From: Caenorhabditis remanei
Taxonomy: Eukaryota > Nematoda > Chromadorea > Rhabditida > Rhabditidae
DNA length: 64,000 nt
Reading direction: 5' to 3'
Assembly: GCF_010183535.1 (NCBI RefSeq)
Contig: NC_071331.1
Span: 21,452,001 to 21,516,000, forward strand
Below, in pieces: positions 9,689 to 20,330 of the stretch (its first letter is position 1; each line of letters opens with the position of its first letter). A program made the position numbers and the translations under genes. The notes below the pieces were generated by a model, which was not told the DNA's origin, did no database searches, and was given only the letters and a program-made list of their open reading frames with translations.

Positions 9689-10946
9689 TTAATTATCATT
9701 AATAGTGGTCTCTGGCCAAACTGCAATGACCAACTTTCCAGTCTGCTGATGGCATACAGTAGCAGTCACACCATCCGCACGTCGTATATCGAATCCAGAT
9801 GTCAAGGTTATGTTGTATCCAAATGGGCTGAAATAGGGAACTATGAGAAACCACTAATATATCAAACTTTGTATTACCTGGTGTAGTTACGACAATCCTC
9901 CACAAAAACGGCATTATGCAGTAAACCATCAAGTACCTGTAAGATATCCAGAGAACCAATTCTAGCGCAGAATAGTTTCAATCGAGGACACCCTCCAAAT
10001 AGCCAGTGCTTTAGAAAAACATTCAAATTAGTACTAGTCAGAGTAGATGATTTCAGAATAATATCAATTCCATCCATTGTTAATAGGTTATCGATTGTCA
10101 CCCATTGTCCATGCAAGATATCTAGGGAATCGATTCTTCGGAAATTTCCCAATATGCGGAAATTGGGTGGAGCCTTTGAGAGAATGCTTATTTCAGATAA
10201 AGTTGTGCAGCCCCTCATGAGGTATTTAATTTTATTTTCTGCTGGGCAAGCAATCCAGGCAACCACTTTTTTCAATGGTGTCTTTTGTCTACTGTTCACC
10301 CATTCAATCATTTTGATTGCATCTTTAAATACACAGACTTCTGATACATCAATATTGAAAAGGTCGGTCACATAATCAGTGATCTCTTTCAATCCGTCCG
10401 TTGTATTAAACCAGCGTGAAACTAGATATCCATCCAAAGGGTGCACGTGAACTGGAACGTCCTGCCCGTTCATTTTAACATAATTACTTCTCTCAGAACT
10501 TGAAAAATACGAACAATCGCGGACACTCAACACACAATTGTTATTTCCAAATGTACGGAATGATAAATTGCTGTCCAATTCCGAAACACAGAGACGTCCC
10601 GCAAATGGTGCTCTTCGTTGTGTTTTTATGACAGAATGACTTTTTTGAGAGCAGAAGGAAAGGGACACTCTGAAATAGAAAATCAAGATTTGAAAACGAA
10701 AAAAGAGGAAACTTACAATGCTTTCGGCTCCATAAAATCAATAATTCTCCTTAACGGGACGTATGGGATATGGAGAAGAGGGAAGGGGGGCGTGGGTACC
10801 GAAACGTCGTGTTGACGGGTTGAGACAGTTTGAGGCAGAGGAAAATGAGGTGTGGGTAATGGTATGTTGGGGATGAGAAAAGACTCTATTGCTTGGAAGA
10901 AGACGGAAATAATCCAAGAAAGCAAGAGAGCGAAGAGAAACGTCAT
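9689..10946 (-). CDS. F-box/FBA_2 protein (fbxb-like), complete
   Basis: Exons 10717-10946 (230 nt), 9878-10669 and 9689-9827 sum to 1161 nt (386 codons plus stop). Exon 1 is long because the proline-rich stretch before the F-box is doubled (PLPTPHFPLPQ ... VPTPPFPLLHIPYVPLRRI). A hydrophobic N-terminus (LLLSWIISVFFQAIESFL) is present. FBA_2 motifs are complete; one glycine of SGG is changed (HWLFGGCPRLKLF). It is the first member of a three-gene block (9.7-13.6 kb) repeated at 36.7-40.8 kb; its counterpart there is the frameshifted copy at 36727-37989. Confidence 0.85.
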
Positions 10947-11454
10947 TCCGGGAGAGAAGACGAGGGGAGACTGAATTGGAATGAATGGATGAGTATGCAA
11001 GATAGGAGAGTGTGAGTGACGTGGGAGAGGACAGCTGGACTACTGTAACTTTCCCATGTCACTCACATTCTGTTTGTTTCCCACAGTCTCATATCTCCTC
11101 TTCCTATCCTTGAACGAATAGCTAATTGTTAAAATTATTTATGTTCTACTGATCTTCCCAAAACACTTTTCTAATGGGTAGTGTTCCAAATGAGTATTTT
11201 AGAAAATCGATCGCAAAACCATCGGCAATTGTAGATGAATGACAATGAATGAATGAATGAATGAATGACAGTTTAACCAAAAACCACTTTCGTCGTTTCT
11301 GGTTTCAGACAAATCCTCTTTATTCGGTGAAATCCGTGATCACTTCTTGTTTAAACAAATTATAAGACGGTAGACATTGAAAAAAGTTCTATGGCTTGCA
11401 CTGAAGATAAGCATAGTTAGATAAACAAAACGGGAGGATCAAATTAAAGAGCGT
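10947..11454. other. Intergenic spacer shared by duplicated blocks
   Basis: No gene. It contains the promoter box near 11040, then TTCTAATGGGTAGTGTTCC and following sequence that recurs at 38200-38290 and 50920-51010. It includes an AATG microsatellite of about six units (about 11244-11268). The shared spacer ties this locus to the block at 36.7-40.8 kb. Confidence 0.6.
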
Positions 11455-12567
11455 TTAATTATGATTATGAGTGGTCTCTGGCCAAACTGCAATAACCAAT
11501 GTTCCATTTTCCTGTTCGCACACTGTTGCAGTCACACCATCCGCACGTTGGATGTCATATCCAAATGACAAGATTCTGCCATATCCAAATGTGCTGGAAA
11601 TAAGGAATCATGAAAAACTACTATACATTGAAGTATACTACCTGGTGTAGTCTCCACGATCTTGCACAAGAACTGCATTATTCAGTAAACCAGCGAGTAC
11701 TTGAAAGATATCCACAGATCCTGTTCTAGCGCAGAATAGTTTCAATCGGGGACACCCCCCAGACAGCCAATGCCTGAGGAAAACATTCATATCACTATTA
11801 GTGAGACAGGCTTTTTCCAGATGAATATCAATTCCATCCATGATCAATAGGTTATCGATTGTTACCCAATTGGAATTACTGATGTCTAAGCAATCGATTC
11901 TACGGAAGTTATTCGAGAAGCGGAAATTGGGGAGAGCTTCTGAGTATATGCATATTTGAGATGAACACGGGCAATCCCTCAGAATATAATTCATTTCATC
12001 TTCAGATGGAATGGCACTCCAGTCTACGTAAACCACTTTTTCCAATGGAGCCTTTTGTCTACTGTTCACATGTTCAATCAGTTTGAATGAATCTTTACAT
12101 ACACGGACTTCTGATACATCAATATTGAATAAATCGGTCACATAGTCAGTGATAGCCTTCAATCCATACAGTTTATCCTCCCAATATGTTATCAAATATT
12201 CGACTAGACGGTGCATTTTGACTCGTACTTTTTGTCCACCCAATTTCACATATTCCTCTTTTTCAAAACTTGAGATATATGCAGAGTTACCTGTACTCAA
12301 CAGACAATTACAATTTGTAAGTGAAAGGAATGGTGCGGTTATATTGGATCCCCCGACATGCAGATGTTCGCCACATGACGCTTTCCGTAGAGTTTTAATG
12401 ACAGAGTGACTTTTCTGAGAGCAGAAAGAGAGCGACACTCTGAAATAAAACAAATTCGGTTCGAAAAAATGAAATTTAGAAACTCACAATGCATCGGGCT
12501 CCATAAAATCGATAATTCTGGCTAACGGGAGGTTAGGTACATGGAGGAGAGGGAACGGGGACGTCAT
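11455..12567 (-). CDS. F-box/FBA_2 protein (fbxb-like), complete, short exon 1
   Basis: Exons 12488-12567 (80 nt), 11642-12439 and 11455-11593 total 1017 nt (338 codons plus stop). Exon 1 has no hydrophobic extension; the protein starts MTSPFPLLHVPNLPLARIID so that the F-box is at the very N-terminus. Exon 2 carries the subclass signature EEYVKLGGQKVRVKM and WVTIDNLLIMDGIDIHLEKA. It is divergent from the gene at 12705, with only 137 bp between ATGs. The duplicate at 38634-39558 has the same arrangement. Confidence 0.85.
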
Positions 12568-12712
12568 CCTTCGACAGAAGATATGGGAAGACTGAGTAGG
12601 AGAGAATGGTGGGTCCAGGTATTTTTCCACGTCATTCACACTCTCCCCTCCCGCCTACTCATACATTCTCTCCTATTCATTACTCCCATATCTTCTGTTG
12701 AAGGATGACGTC
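12560..12712. promoter_or_regulatory. Palindromic divergent promoter
   Basis: The DNA between the two divergent ATGs is an inverted repeat. ACGTCATCCTTCGACAGAAG at the left pairs with CTTCTGTTGAAGGATGACGT at the right, and both arms continue through CATATCTTC / GAAGATATGG and a GAGAGAATG / CATTCTCTC segment. Each arm runs into its start codon. The same design recurs at 39551-39706. I infer that one ancestral promoter was duplicated in inverted orientation. Confidence 0.7.
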
Positions 12713-13608
12713 TCCCTTCCCTCTCCTCCATGTACCATATGTCCCTCTAGGCAAAATTATCGATTTTATGGAGCCGAAAGCTTTGTAAGTTTCTTCTTTC
12801 CCTGTTTTCAAAGATATTCTTCTCCTTTTCAGAGTATCTCTCTCCTTTTGCTCTCAAAAAAGTCACTCTGTCATTAAAACTCAACGAAAAGCGCCATTTG
12901 ACGGGCATCTGCTTGTTGGGGAATCAGATAAAAATGCATCATTTCTTTCATTTACAAATTTTTCTTTTGGTATGGTTCCAAAAAGCAATCAGGTGTTGAG
13001 GGCACTTAAGTTTGAAGACAATATCAATTATGAAGGCATGGAATCTGTGAAAATGGGTGGACAACATGTACGAGTCGAAATGGATCATTCGGATGGATAT
13101 ATTATTACATACTGGGAGAATACAACGGATGGATCAAAAGTTATTACTGACTATGTTACCAATCTATTCAATATTGATGTATCAGATATCTGGGCTTCGA
13201 AGCAATCCTTCCATATTATTCAACATGTGATCAGTAGACAAAAAACACCATTGAGATACGTTAGTTACTCGGACTCCAGTGCCATATCATCAGAAAAAGA
13301 GATGTTCTATATTCTGAAATACTGTCGCCCTATGTTTCAATTAAGCATGCACCTAAAACCTCCTCCAAACTTTCGGTTCACGGAAAAGTTTCCAAAAATC
13401 GATTGCTTAGATATCAATGATGGTAATAGTTCGGTACATTAGTAGTTTCTTATGATTCCTTATTTCCAGCCCATTTGGATACAGAAGAATCTTGTCATCT
13501 GGATTCGATATACGACGTGCGGATGGTGTGACAGCTACTGTATGCCATCAGCAGACTGGAAAGTTGGTTATTGCTGTTTGGCCAGAGGCGACTCATAATT
13601 ATAATTAA
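12705..13608 (+). pseudogene. F-box/FBA_2 pseudogene with internal deletion
   Basis: Exon 1 is 12705-12784 (MTSPFPLLHVPYVPLGKIID), exon 2 starts at 12833 and exon 3 is 13470-13608. Compared with its close paralogue at 39699-40834, about 225 bp are missing from the end of exon 2: after DCLDINDG the sequence jumps straight into the intron that follows exon 2 (GTAATAGTTCGGTAC). WVTIDNLL and HWLSGGCPRLK are lost. The frame runs out at a stop at about 13440, and splicing the remaining GT to exon 3 would be out of phase. Two G bases at the junction suggest a microhomology deletion. Confidence 0.85.
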
Positions 13609-13768
13609 ACTATCTTTCTATTGTTTTTTATTCGTTTTTTTTATCCAACTATAGAATTCTCTCTGTCTTTTGTGTGTTATCATTAAATGAATCTATCTAC
13701 GAAACTTTATTAATGTTTGTTCAAAAAAAGAACGGTCTCATTTGACCGCAAAGAATATTGACTGACTA

Positions 13769-15244
13769 TTAGAATACTGGCAGTGGGAGGAAGTCGTGAT
13801 AACTGAAATATTAGATTTATGCAACTGTTAAAGTTTTTGGGAAAACTCACTAATGGCTGTACATTCTTAATTGAATGATTTGTGGTGCATCAGTGTCATA
13901 ATGATAGTCAATTGTCCATTTGTATGAGAGGGATCCGTTCAAAGTTGAGAAATCTGCTTGCTCAGTTCCATAAAGAGGTAAGGAGTAGCCACCCGGGAAT
14001 GTATAAACAAAAGATCCATCAGTACTCTCAATTGTATAATTCATTGATACAAATGAATTGTCAAGTGCTGCAAACACTGTGATCTAGTTTAACTTGGAAA
14101 TGATTCTTACTGTGGTTTTGAATAGTTGTTGCAAAAAAACATGGGCTTGCGTAACCCGTTGGTATCGGAGTTGTGAATGCCGATACTTCGATTCGTCCCG
14201 ATTCAGAAACTACAAAGTTTTGAGCAATGATTTGGTAAGGGGTCTGAAGTATTGCGGTCATCCACTCAAACGCCTGTAAAGTGATAACCTCCAATTGATT
14301 TTTATATATCTTCTGTGTAAAAACTTAATCATTGAGATGGAATTATTATTAATTGCAAAAAGAAATGATCACTCGCATAGAAACGTTAAGAACATGAGAT
14401 CAAAGAAACGTCTATGATTTGTTTCCACATGAATAATTTTCACAGTGAACTTATTCATTCAATTTCCACTTGAACTCACATATCGAAGATCACTGCCGGT
14501 GGCGAACAGACTATATCCATTGGTTTGATATGACATTTCGTATAATGTTGCAGAATTGGAACCGCCCGATGGGATACTGTCGACAGCAATATACACAATC
14601 ACATGATTTGCTCGAAGTTGGGTGATTATGTCAGATACATCAGACTCATCTGGATACCGTTTTACTGCAATGAAAACGTGGGCTCCGCATAATGAAACCT
14701 TCCGATTATTGAGAAACTTCTGGAATGTTTTTTTTTGAATAAGAGTTGAGATAAAAGAGTACAAACCTTTAAAACAGTGTACAAATTGCTTCCAGTTGTT
14801 TTGTTTCCATATCCAAGTGATGGATCAGGTAAATGGGAATTTAGAGAATCACTCAAACTTCTGAATAAAAATCAGTCTTATATATAAAACGCGTGGGGGG
14901 GGGGGGGGGGGGGGGGGGTTTGTCCGCATCTCATCTATGTCATTTCCAACAATGAAAATTGTCATAAAATAAGTTTTCACCTGAACTCGAGTAGCCGAAG
15001 GCCGAATCCCAAGCTGGTGTCTAATAAATCAGCAAAAACAGAAACCAAACATACTCAGAGTCCGTGTGATACTCAATATCTTCTTCCTGTTTCGTATCAA
15101 ATCGAACATTTGCCATTGTTGCATATTTATTAGCATAACCGATCACACTAGAGGCACCATACCCATATGTATCAGCGTCGATATCAGTAGAATACGCGTA
15201 CAAAACAGTGATGTCTGTGGAAGGAAGACATTGGGCCGGTGGAA
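13769..15244 (-). CDS. Secreted VWA-like plus CUB-like protein (5' end not found)
   Basis: Six exons can be placed: 15055-15244, 14767-14860 (94 nt), 14480-14719 (240 nt), 14111-14273 (163 nt), 13851-14067 (217 nt) and 13769-13802. The first four carry a VWA-like fold of the nematode DUF7154 kind (ITVLYAYSTDID, SLGYGNKTTGSNLYTVL, GAHVFIAVKRYPDESDVSD, VYIAVDSIPSGGSNSATLYE). The last three carry a CUB-like domain ending HYYHDFLPLPVF. Exon lengths match the copies at 44438 and 47797, supporting the model. A signal-peptide exon is expected upstream but I cannot identify it. Relatives in C. elegans are secreted and often pathogen-induced; that role is inference here. No C-type lectin domain is visible. 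Confidence 0.7.
14895..14918. repeat. 24-base poly-G tract in an intron
   Basis: An uninterrupted run of 24 G on the plus strand lies between the exons at 14767-14860 and 15055-15244, so it is poly-C in the pre-mRNA. Such tracts form G-quadruplexes and in C. elegans depend on the FANCJ-type helicase dog-1 for stable replication. Confidence 0.95.
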
Positions 15245-15431
15245 CTGAAATATTCTCATTTTGTTTGGAAAACTCTTTTATTTATGAATCTGAAATAAAA
15301 TAATTATTTAATTTTGTTTTTCCCCGCTTCTGATTTGTGTCCCTATATTGAATATTAGTTTGGAAGGGAGAGGGAGTGATAGAATAGAATATTAATGACT
15401 GGAAAGGGTCTTTGAGAGTAACACTTTCTTC

Positions 15432-15546
15432 TTATCAGTGAAGAGTCTTAACGACTTTTCTTCCCGACTCGTATGACGTTTAAGCAGGAGGAGCAATACT
15501 CGACGTTTGATGTCTTGAACATTTTCCTTTTTCTCTTGTTATCAGT
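15432..15546 (-). promoter_or_regulatory. Two GATA-factor type sites upstream of CUB-like gene
   Basis: TTATCAGT occurs at 15432-15439 and again at 15539-15546, i.e. ACTGATAA on the coding strand, 190-300 bp upstream of the first placed exon. This matches the known preference of intestinal GATA factors such as ELT-2. The first site lies in a segment (GTGAAGAGTCTTAACGAC) that is conserved upstream of the copies at 44438 and 47797. Confidence 0.5.
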
Positions 15547-16036
15547 AAATATCGACTTTTCCCGAAAGGGAGAGGAGCAAACAAACATTAAGTAACATAG
15601 TTTTCTTCATCACTTCTTTGTCACAAACATTTTACAATTCCATCGCAAGAAATTTCATAGCAGTCGCAGAAAACTACAAAATGGTTTGAAATATTATGAA
15701 TATTATCAAGAATTGGTTACAAAATGACTGAAGTCATAATTGTATTATTTCAGTTTCCGACCCTTCAGACAATTCTAATACTACCTACTGTGGTAACCAC
15801 TCGATAACAGTAAGGACGAAAAGAGGAAAATTTGAAACAATACACACAAATCGATCTTTGATTTTATGGCTTAGAAACTGAGACGTTCTATGCCACAAAA
15901 CTTAAATTGCGTATCGAAAACAACATTCTGGAAACTTAAATCTGGCTGTAGTTTTGTAGTTCTGTGGGATAGTCCCGTAAGTAGCGAGTTTTCAAAAACA
16001 ACATTGAAAATGTTTTCTAATCGTAAATTAATTCAT
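15547..16036. other. Intergenic region, no gene recognised
   Basis: This starts with a copy of the AATATCGACT..CCCGA repeat seen at position 1. Then comes AT-rich DNA with no supported coding frame. It ends with a piece (about 15930-16010) resembling 57240-57320, which also lies just upstream of an F-box exon remnant. Confidence 0.5.
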
Positions 16037-16400
16037 TTAATAATGACACACGATCTCTGGCCAAACAGCAATTATTATTTCCCCGTCCGGCCGATAGAAT
16101 ACTGTAGCAGTCACACCATCCTCCCGTCGTAGGTCATATCCAAAACTGAAGCGATATTTGATTTGAAATGGGCTGAAAATAGGATTTGATTGCAAGATCA
16201 ATTTTATGAATTCTACCTGGTATACTGTCGGAAGTTTTCTACAAGAACCACATTTATGTCGTCAAACAACGCATCAAGATCGAAATTTACGGTTTTAACA
16301 CAAAACAGTATTAATCGTGGACTTCCTCCGGCTAGCCAATGCTTTAAAAATGTATTTATATTAATACTAGTCAAGGAAGAATTGAGCGGGAAATTCAAAT
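16037..16400 (-). pseudogene. F-box/FBA_2 3' fragment
   Basis: Only the end of exon 2 (16217-about 16400: SSLTSININTFLKHWLAGG ... ENFRQYTR) and exon 3 (16037-16172: RREDGVTATVFYRPDGEIII) remain. The break at about 16395 falls inside exon 2 and joins a dispersed repeat (GCGGGAAATTCAAA) that also marks breaks at 2205 and 54312. It is the closest relative of the pseudogene at 4099-5195. It retains the HWL tryptophan that the latter lost. Confidence 0.75.
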
Positions 16401-16439
16401 GTAGCATTTTTGAGGAAATTCAAATTTTCGGCAACTGAT

Positions 16440-16772
16440 GGGATTAGGAAGTTCAAGTTTTTTGAATAATATACAAATGGTCTTAGTTTAAAAAAGTGAT
16501 AAGCTATTCACATTTTCCTTGCCCGGTTGATTTATAACGCCAAGTCAGATCCTTGGACACACCGACCGATTTAGGGATAGAAAAATGGAGAATTGAGAAT
16601 TTATAACATTTATGATATTGTCCCGTTTTGGATAATCAGTACACAACTTCATTCATAGCAGGAATTTCACAAAACCACATCAAACGCATTATTTCAATGA
16701 GAGTTAATACGGCCAAACAACAAAAGTCGAGTATCCCTCAGTCTGGTGGAATATTGTCGCAGTTAAGTACAG
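16440..16772. other. Inverted copy of 25819-26200, with exon 3 remnant
   Basis: No intact gene. About 16700-16765 on the minus strand translates to a worn exon 3 piece (FHQTEGYSTFVVWP). The same remnant occurs in the opposite orientation at 25905-25955, with matching DNA continuing for some 200-300 bp on the far side. The two stretches are an inverted duplication flanking the gene at 18090 and the large transposon. Confidence 0.55.
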
Positions 16773-17807
16773 TTAGATACACAAAATGATAGTTTTAAAG
16801 GTTTCATTGTAATTATGAGTAGTCTCTGGCTGAACTGCAATAAAGAAGATTCCATTTTCATGTTTGCACACTGTAGCTGTCAACCCATCCGCACGTTGTA
16901 TATCGATTCCAAATGACAAAGCTATTCTGTATCCGAATGGACTGAAATAAGGAATCATGAGAAGCTAATAATACATCAAACTATATTACCTGGTGTAGTC
17001 TCGCCTATCCTCCACAAGAATGGGATTAGGAGGTAAACCATCGAGTACATGTAAGATATTCACGGAACCAGTTTTGGCGCTAAATAGCTTCAATCGGGGG
17101 CACCCTCAAGACAGCCAGTGCCTGAGGAAGACATTCAAATCACTATTAGTGAGACTGGCATTCTCTAGATGAATATCGATTCCATCCATGCTCAACAGAT
17201 CATCGATTGTTACCCATTTGGAATTACTGATTTCTAAGCAATCGATTTTTGGGAACTTTTCCGCGAACCGAAAGTTCTGAGGCGGCTTTAGATGTATGCT
17301 TAATCGAGAGATCGGACGGCAGTCTTTCAGAATATAAATCATCTCTTCTTCTGATGTTGCGGTAGCACTCGAGTAAAGAACGTTTTTCAACGGTGTCTTT
17401 TGTCTTCTGTTCACCCATTCAATTATATGGAGAGATTGCTTCGAAGCCCAGATTTCTGATACATCAATATTGAATAGATTGGTCACATAGTCAGTGATAA
17501 CTTTCAATCTATTCACTGCATTATCCCAATATGAAATAATATATCCATTCAAATGTTCCATTTTTATTCGTACATGTTCTCCACCTATTTTCACCGATTC
17601 CATGCCTTCATAATTGATATTTTCTACAAGCTTACGTGCAATCAACACATAATTGCTTTTTAGAAAAGACAGCGACACTCTGAAATAAAACAAAGTCGTT
17701 TCAAAAAAATGAAATGAAGAAACTCACAATGTTTTCGGCTCCATAAAATCGATAATTCTGGCTAAAGGGACATAGGGGACGTGGAAGAGAGGGAAGGGAG
17801 ACGTCAT
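16773..17807 (-). pseudogene. F-box/FBA_2 pseudogene
   Basis: Exons 17728-17807 (MTSPFPLFHVPYVPLARIID), 16990-17679 and 16773-16941. Exon 2 lacks about 135 nt near its start in frame: SLSF is followed directly by LKSNYVLIARK, missing CSQKS and the NYTFG segment of the gene at 2302. The conserved SGGC reads S-stop-GC because GGA has become TGA, at about 17105. The normal TAA in exon 3 has become GAA, extending the tail to NYNETFKTIILCI, and VWPE reads VQPE. Several independent lesions show relaxed constraint. Confidence 0.8.
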
Positions 17808-18089
17808 CCTTCCACTGAAGACAAGGGGAGACTGAATAGGAGAGAATGGATGAGTAGGCAAGAGAGGTGAGTGTGAGTGACGTGGTAAGACAGCTGGACT
17901 ACTGTAGTTTTCCCATGTCACTCATATTCTGTTTGGTTTCTGGAAAACCTACAGAAGTCCAGCTGTCCATATGGGGAGACGAAATAGGAGAGAATTGGTC
18001 CATCTGTCCTCCCCCGTCACTCACACTCTCCTCTCTCGCCATCTCATCCATTTATTCCAATTCAGTCTCCCGTCGTCTTCTCTTCCAGA
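17808..18089. promoter_or_regulatory. Divergent intergenic promoter region
   Basis: A 282 bp spacer between the minus-strand start at 17807 and the plus-strand start at 18090. It contains the TACTGTAGTTTTCCCAT box (about 17900) and two pyrimidine-rich leaders in opposite orientation, each ending near its own ATGACGT. No ORF of significance. Confidence 0.45.
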
Positions 18090-19296
18090 ATGACGTCTTT
18101 TTCCCCTCTTTTTCGTTTTCTTTCTTGGATAATCTCCGTCTTGTTCCAAACATTCAAGTCTTTTCTCGTCCTCAACGGACTGCTACCGCCACCTCACTTT
18201 CCTCTCCTCCGTGTCCCATACGTCCCTTTACGCAGAATTCTCAATTTTATGGATCCTGATGCATTGTGAGTTTCTTGTAATTATAATTTCGAATCTCAAT
18301 TTTTTATTCAGAGTATCTCTTTCTTTTTGCTCCCGAAAAACTCACTCTGTCATAAAAACTCAACGAAGAGCACCATTCGATGGACGCCTATGCGTTTCTG
18401 AATACCCCAGAAATGTATCTTTCCGTACATTTCAAAATCACACTCGCGCCTTGAGTGTATGTAACTCCTCATTCATTACAAGTAAGGAAAGAGAAGATAT
18501 GGAATACGTAAGAATGAACTGGATGTATAGAAGAGTTCCAGTGCATAATTCAAATGGAAATCTTGTTTGGTACTGGTATGATACAAAGGAGGGATTGGAA
18601 ACTATCACTGATTATGTGACCGATCTATTCAATATTGATGTATCAGAAGTCTGTGTGTTTAGAGATGCAATTAAAATGATTAAATGGGTGAACTGGAGAC
18701 AAAAGACACCATTGAAAAAAGTCGTTTACATGGACTGGGATGTCATTCCATCGCAAGAAATGATTTATCTTCTGAAGAAGTGCACAACTTTATCTGAAAT
18801 AAGCATTCACTCAGAGGCTCCACCCAATTTCCGTTTCTCGGGAAAATTCCGAAGAATTGATTACTTAGATATCTGGTACGGACCATGGGTGACAATCAAT
18901 AACCTATTGACCATGGATGGAATTGTTATTCATTTGGAGAAGTCTTCTCTCACTAACACTGATTTGAATGTCTTCCTCAGGCACTGGCTGTCTGGAGGGT
19001 GTCCTCGATTGAAACTGTTCAGCGCCACTACTGATTCCGTAGATATCTTACAAGTACTTGATGGTTTACTTCATAATGCCGTTTTTGTGGAGGATCGCCG
19101 TGATTACAACTGGTAACAATTTGATACGTTTCTACTATGACAACTTCTAACTTTCAGCCCCTACGGTCACCGCTGGATTTTGTGGGATGGATATGACATC
19201 CGACGTGCGGATGGTGTGACTGCTACAGTACACTATCAGCCACTGAGCACCTTAGTCATTGCAGTTTGGCCAGAGACTACTCATAATTATACTTAA
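18090..19296 (+). CDS. F-box/FBA_2 protein (fbxb-like), complete
   Basis: Exons 18090-18265, 18312-19112 and 19158-19296 total 1116 nt (371 codons plus stop). The N-terminal extension is hydrophobic (LFRFLSWIISVLFQTFKSFL), then HFPLLRVPYVPLRRILNFMD. Exon 2 has the subclass signature EDMEYVRMNWMYRRVPVH, shared with the LINE-split gene at 30384. FBA_2 motifs WVTINNLLTMDGIVIHLEK and HWLSGGCPRLKLF are intact. The exon 2 donor is TG/GTAACA instead of the usual AG/GT, changing the junction serine to cysteine. It ends about 155 bp before the large transposon. Confidence 0.85.
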
Positions 19297-19450
19297 ACGT
19301 TCTTCTTTGTTATTCATGTTCCTTTATTTCGTGTTCCTTCTGATCCCTTTATATAATTGTACTTTGCTACAGTTCCGGTCGCAATGTCCAAAGACCTCTA
19401 CTTTTGTCTATGGTAATCAAAACTTTTGTAATGATTGTTTGATCTTATAA

Positions 19451-20235
19451 AACGCATTCTCTGTAAGACTCGAGCATGGTCACTGTAGGTAGGGGCGTAG
19501 GGCGGCTAAGTTAGCTACAGTTTTGAAACTTTCAAAAAACGTATATGAGGACATGTGCAACACATATGCACAATATTGGGTCGCAGCTCCGGGTTACTGT
19601 AGTACGGTAGGTGCTCATAGGTCAAAAAATGAACTTTTTGAGAATTGATCGGAAAAAGCTGAAATTTTCAGCATATATTAAATACAAATAGAGTAGTCAT
19701 TTCACAAAGTTTCAAAATTTAAAAAATATTTTTTACCGAGTTATGATCTAAAAACACATAATTTTGACCGATTTTTTGAGAAAATCCATAATTAGGATCC
19801 TTAATCGAAATTTCCCCATTCCAAAACTATTATTTTAATGTTTATTATCATTTTTCCTATCGATCAAAAAAAAATCATCAAAATCAAACTTTGGTAAGGG
19901 GTCGAAATTTAATCTAGAAAAAACCAAAAAAAAAATTTTTTTGAAAATTTTAAATTTTTCTTTTAGAAATGCATACTCCGTGTTATTTCCAACTTTTTTT
20001 GTATTAACACTTAATACACTACTCTTCACCATCACATAGAAATTTCAAATTTAGTGCGAAACTTTGATCCTGTGGTATGTGATTCCCAGGTGTCGCGTAG
20101 GAGCGGCCAATGAAAATTATTGTTTTTTTTTCGCTTTGGGTGGGGGTTATTTATTAATTATTCTTTATAATAAACAAAACAATGTGTTTGTTCAGACACA
20201 GACTGAAGCGAAAATTTTACAATCTATTCAGATTC
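19451..20235. repeat. Left terminal inverted repeat of the large transposon
   Basis: Non-coding and AT-rich, with GGTAGGGGCGTAGGGCGGC near the tip and GTGTCGCGTAGGAGCGGCC near the inner part. It pairs with 24910-25693. Indels and point changes between arms indicate that the insertion is not brand new. Confidence 0.85.
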
Positions 20236-20330
20236 GAATAATCCCCATTATTTATTTATTACGTAACTTTTTTATTCAATGAGATGTCAGAATATATTCA
20301 CTTAAATGGTACATTATTTTTTTACAAAAG

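Noticed and set aside
13769..15244. Calling the VWA/CUB-like genes C-type lectins (clec)
   Set aside because: Relatives often carry a C-type lectin domain, but I see no such WND-type or cysteine pattern here; only VWA-like and CUB-like parts are supported.
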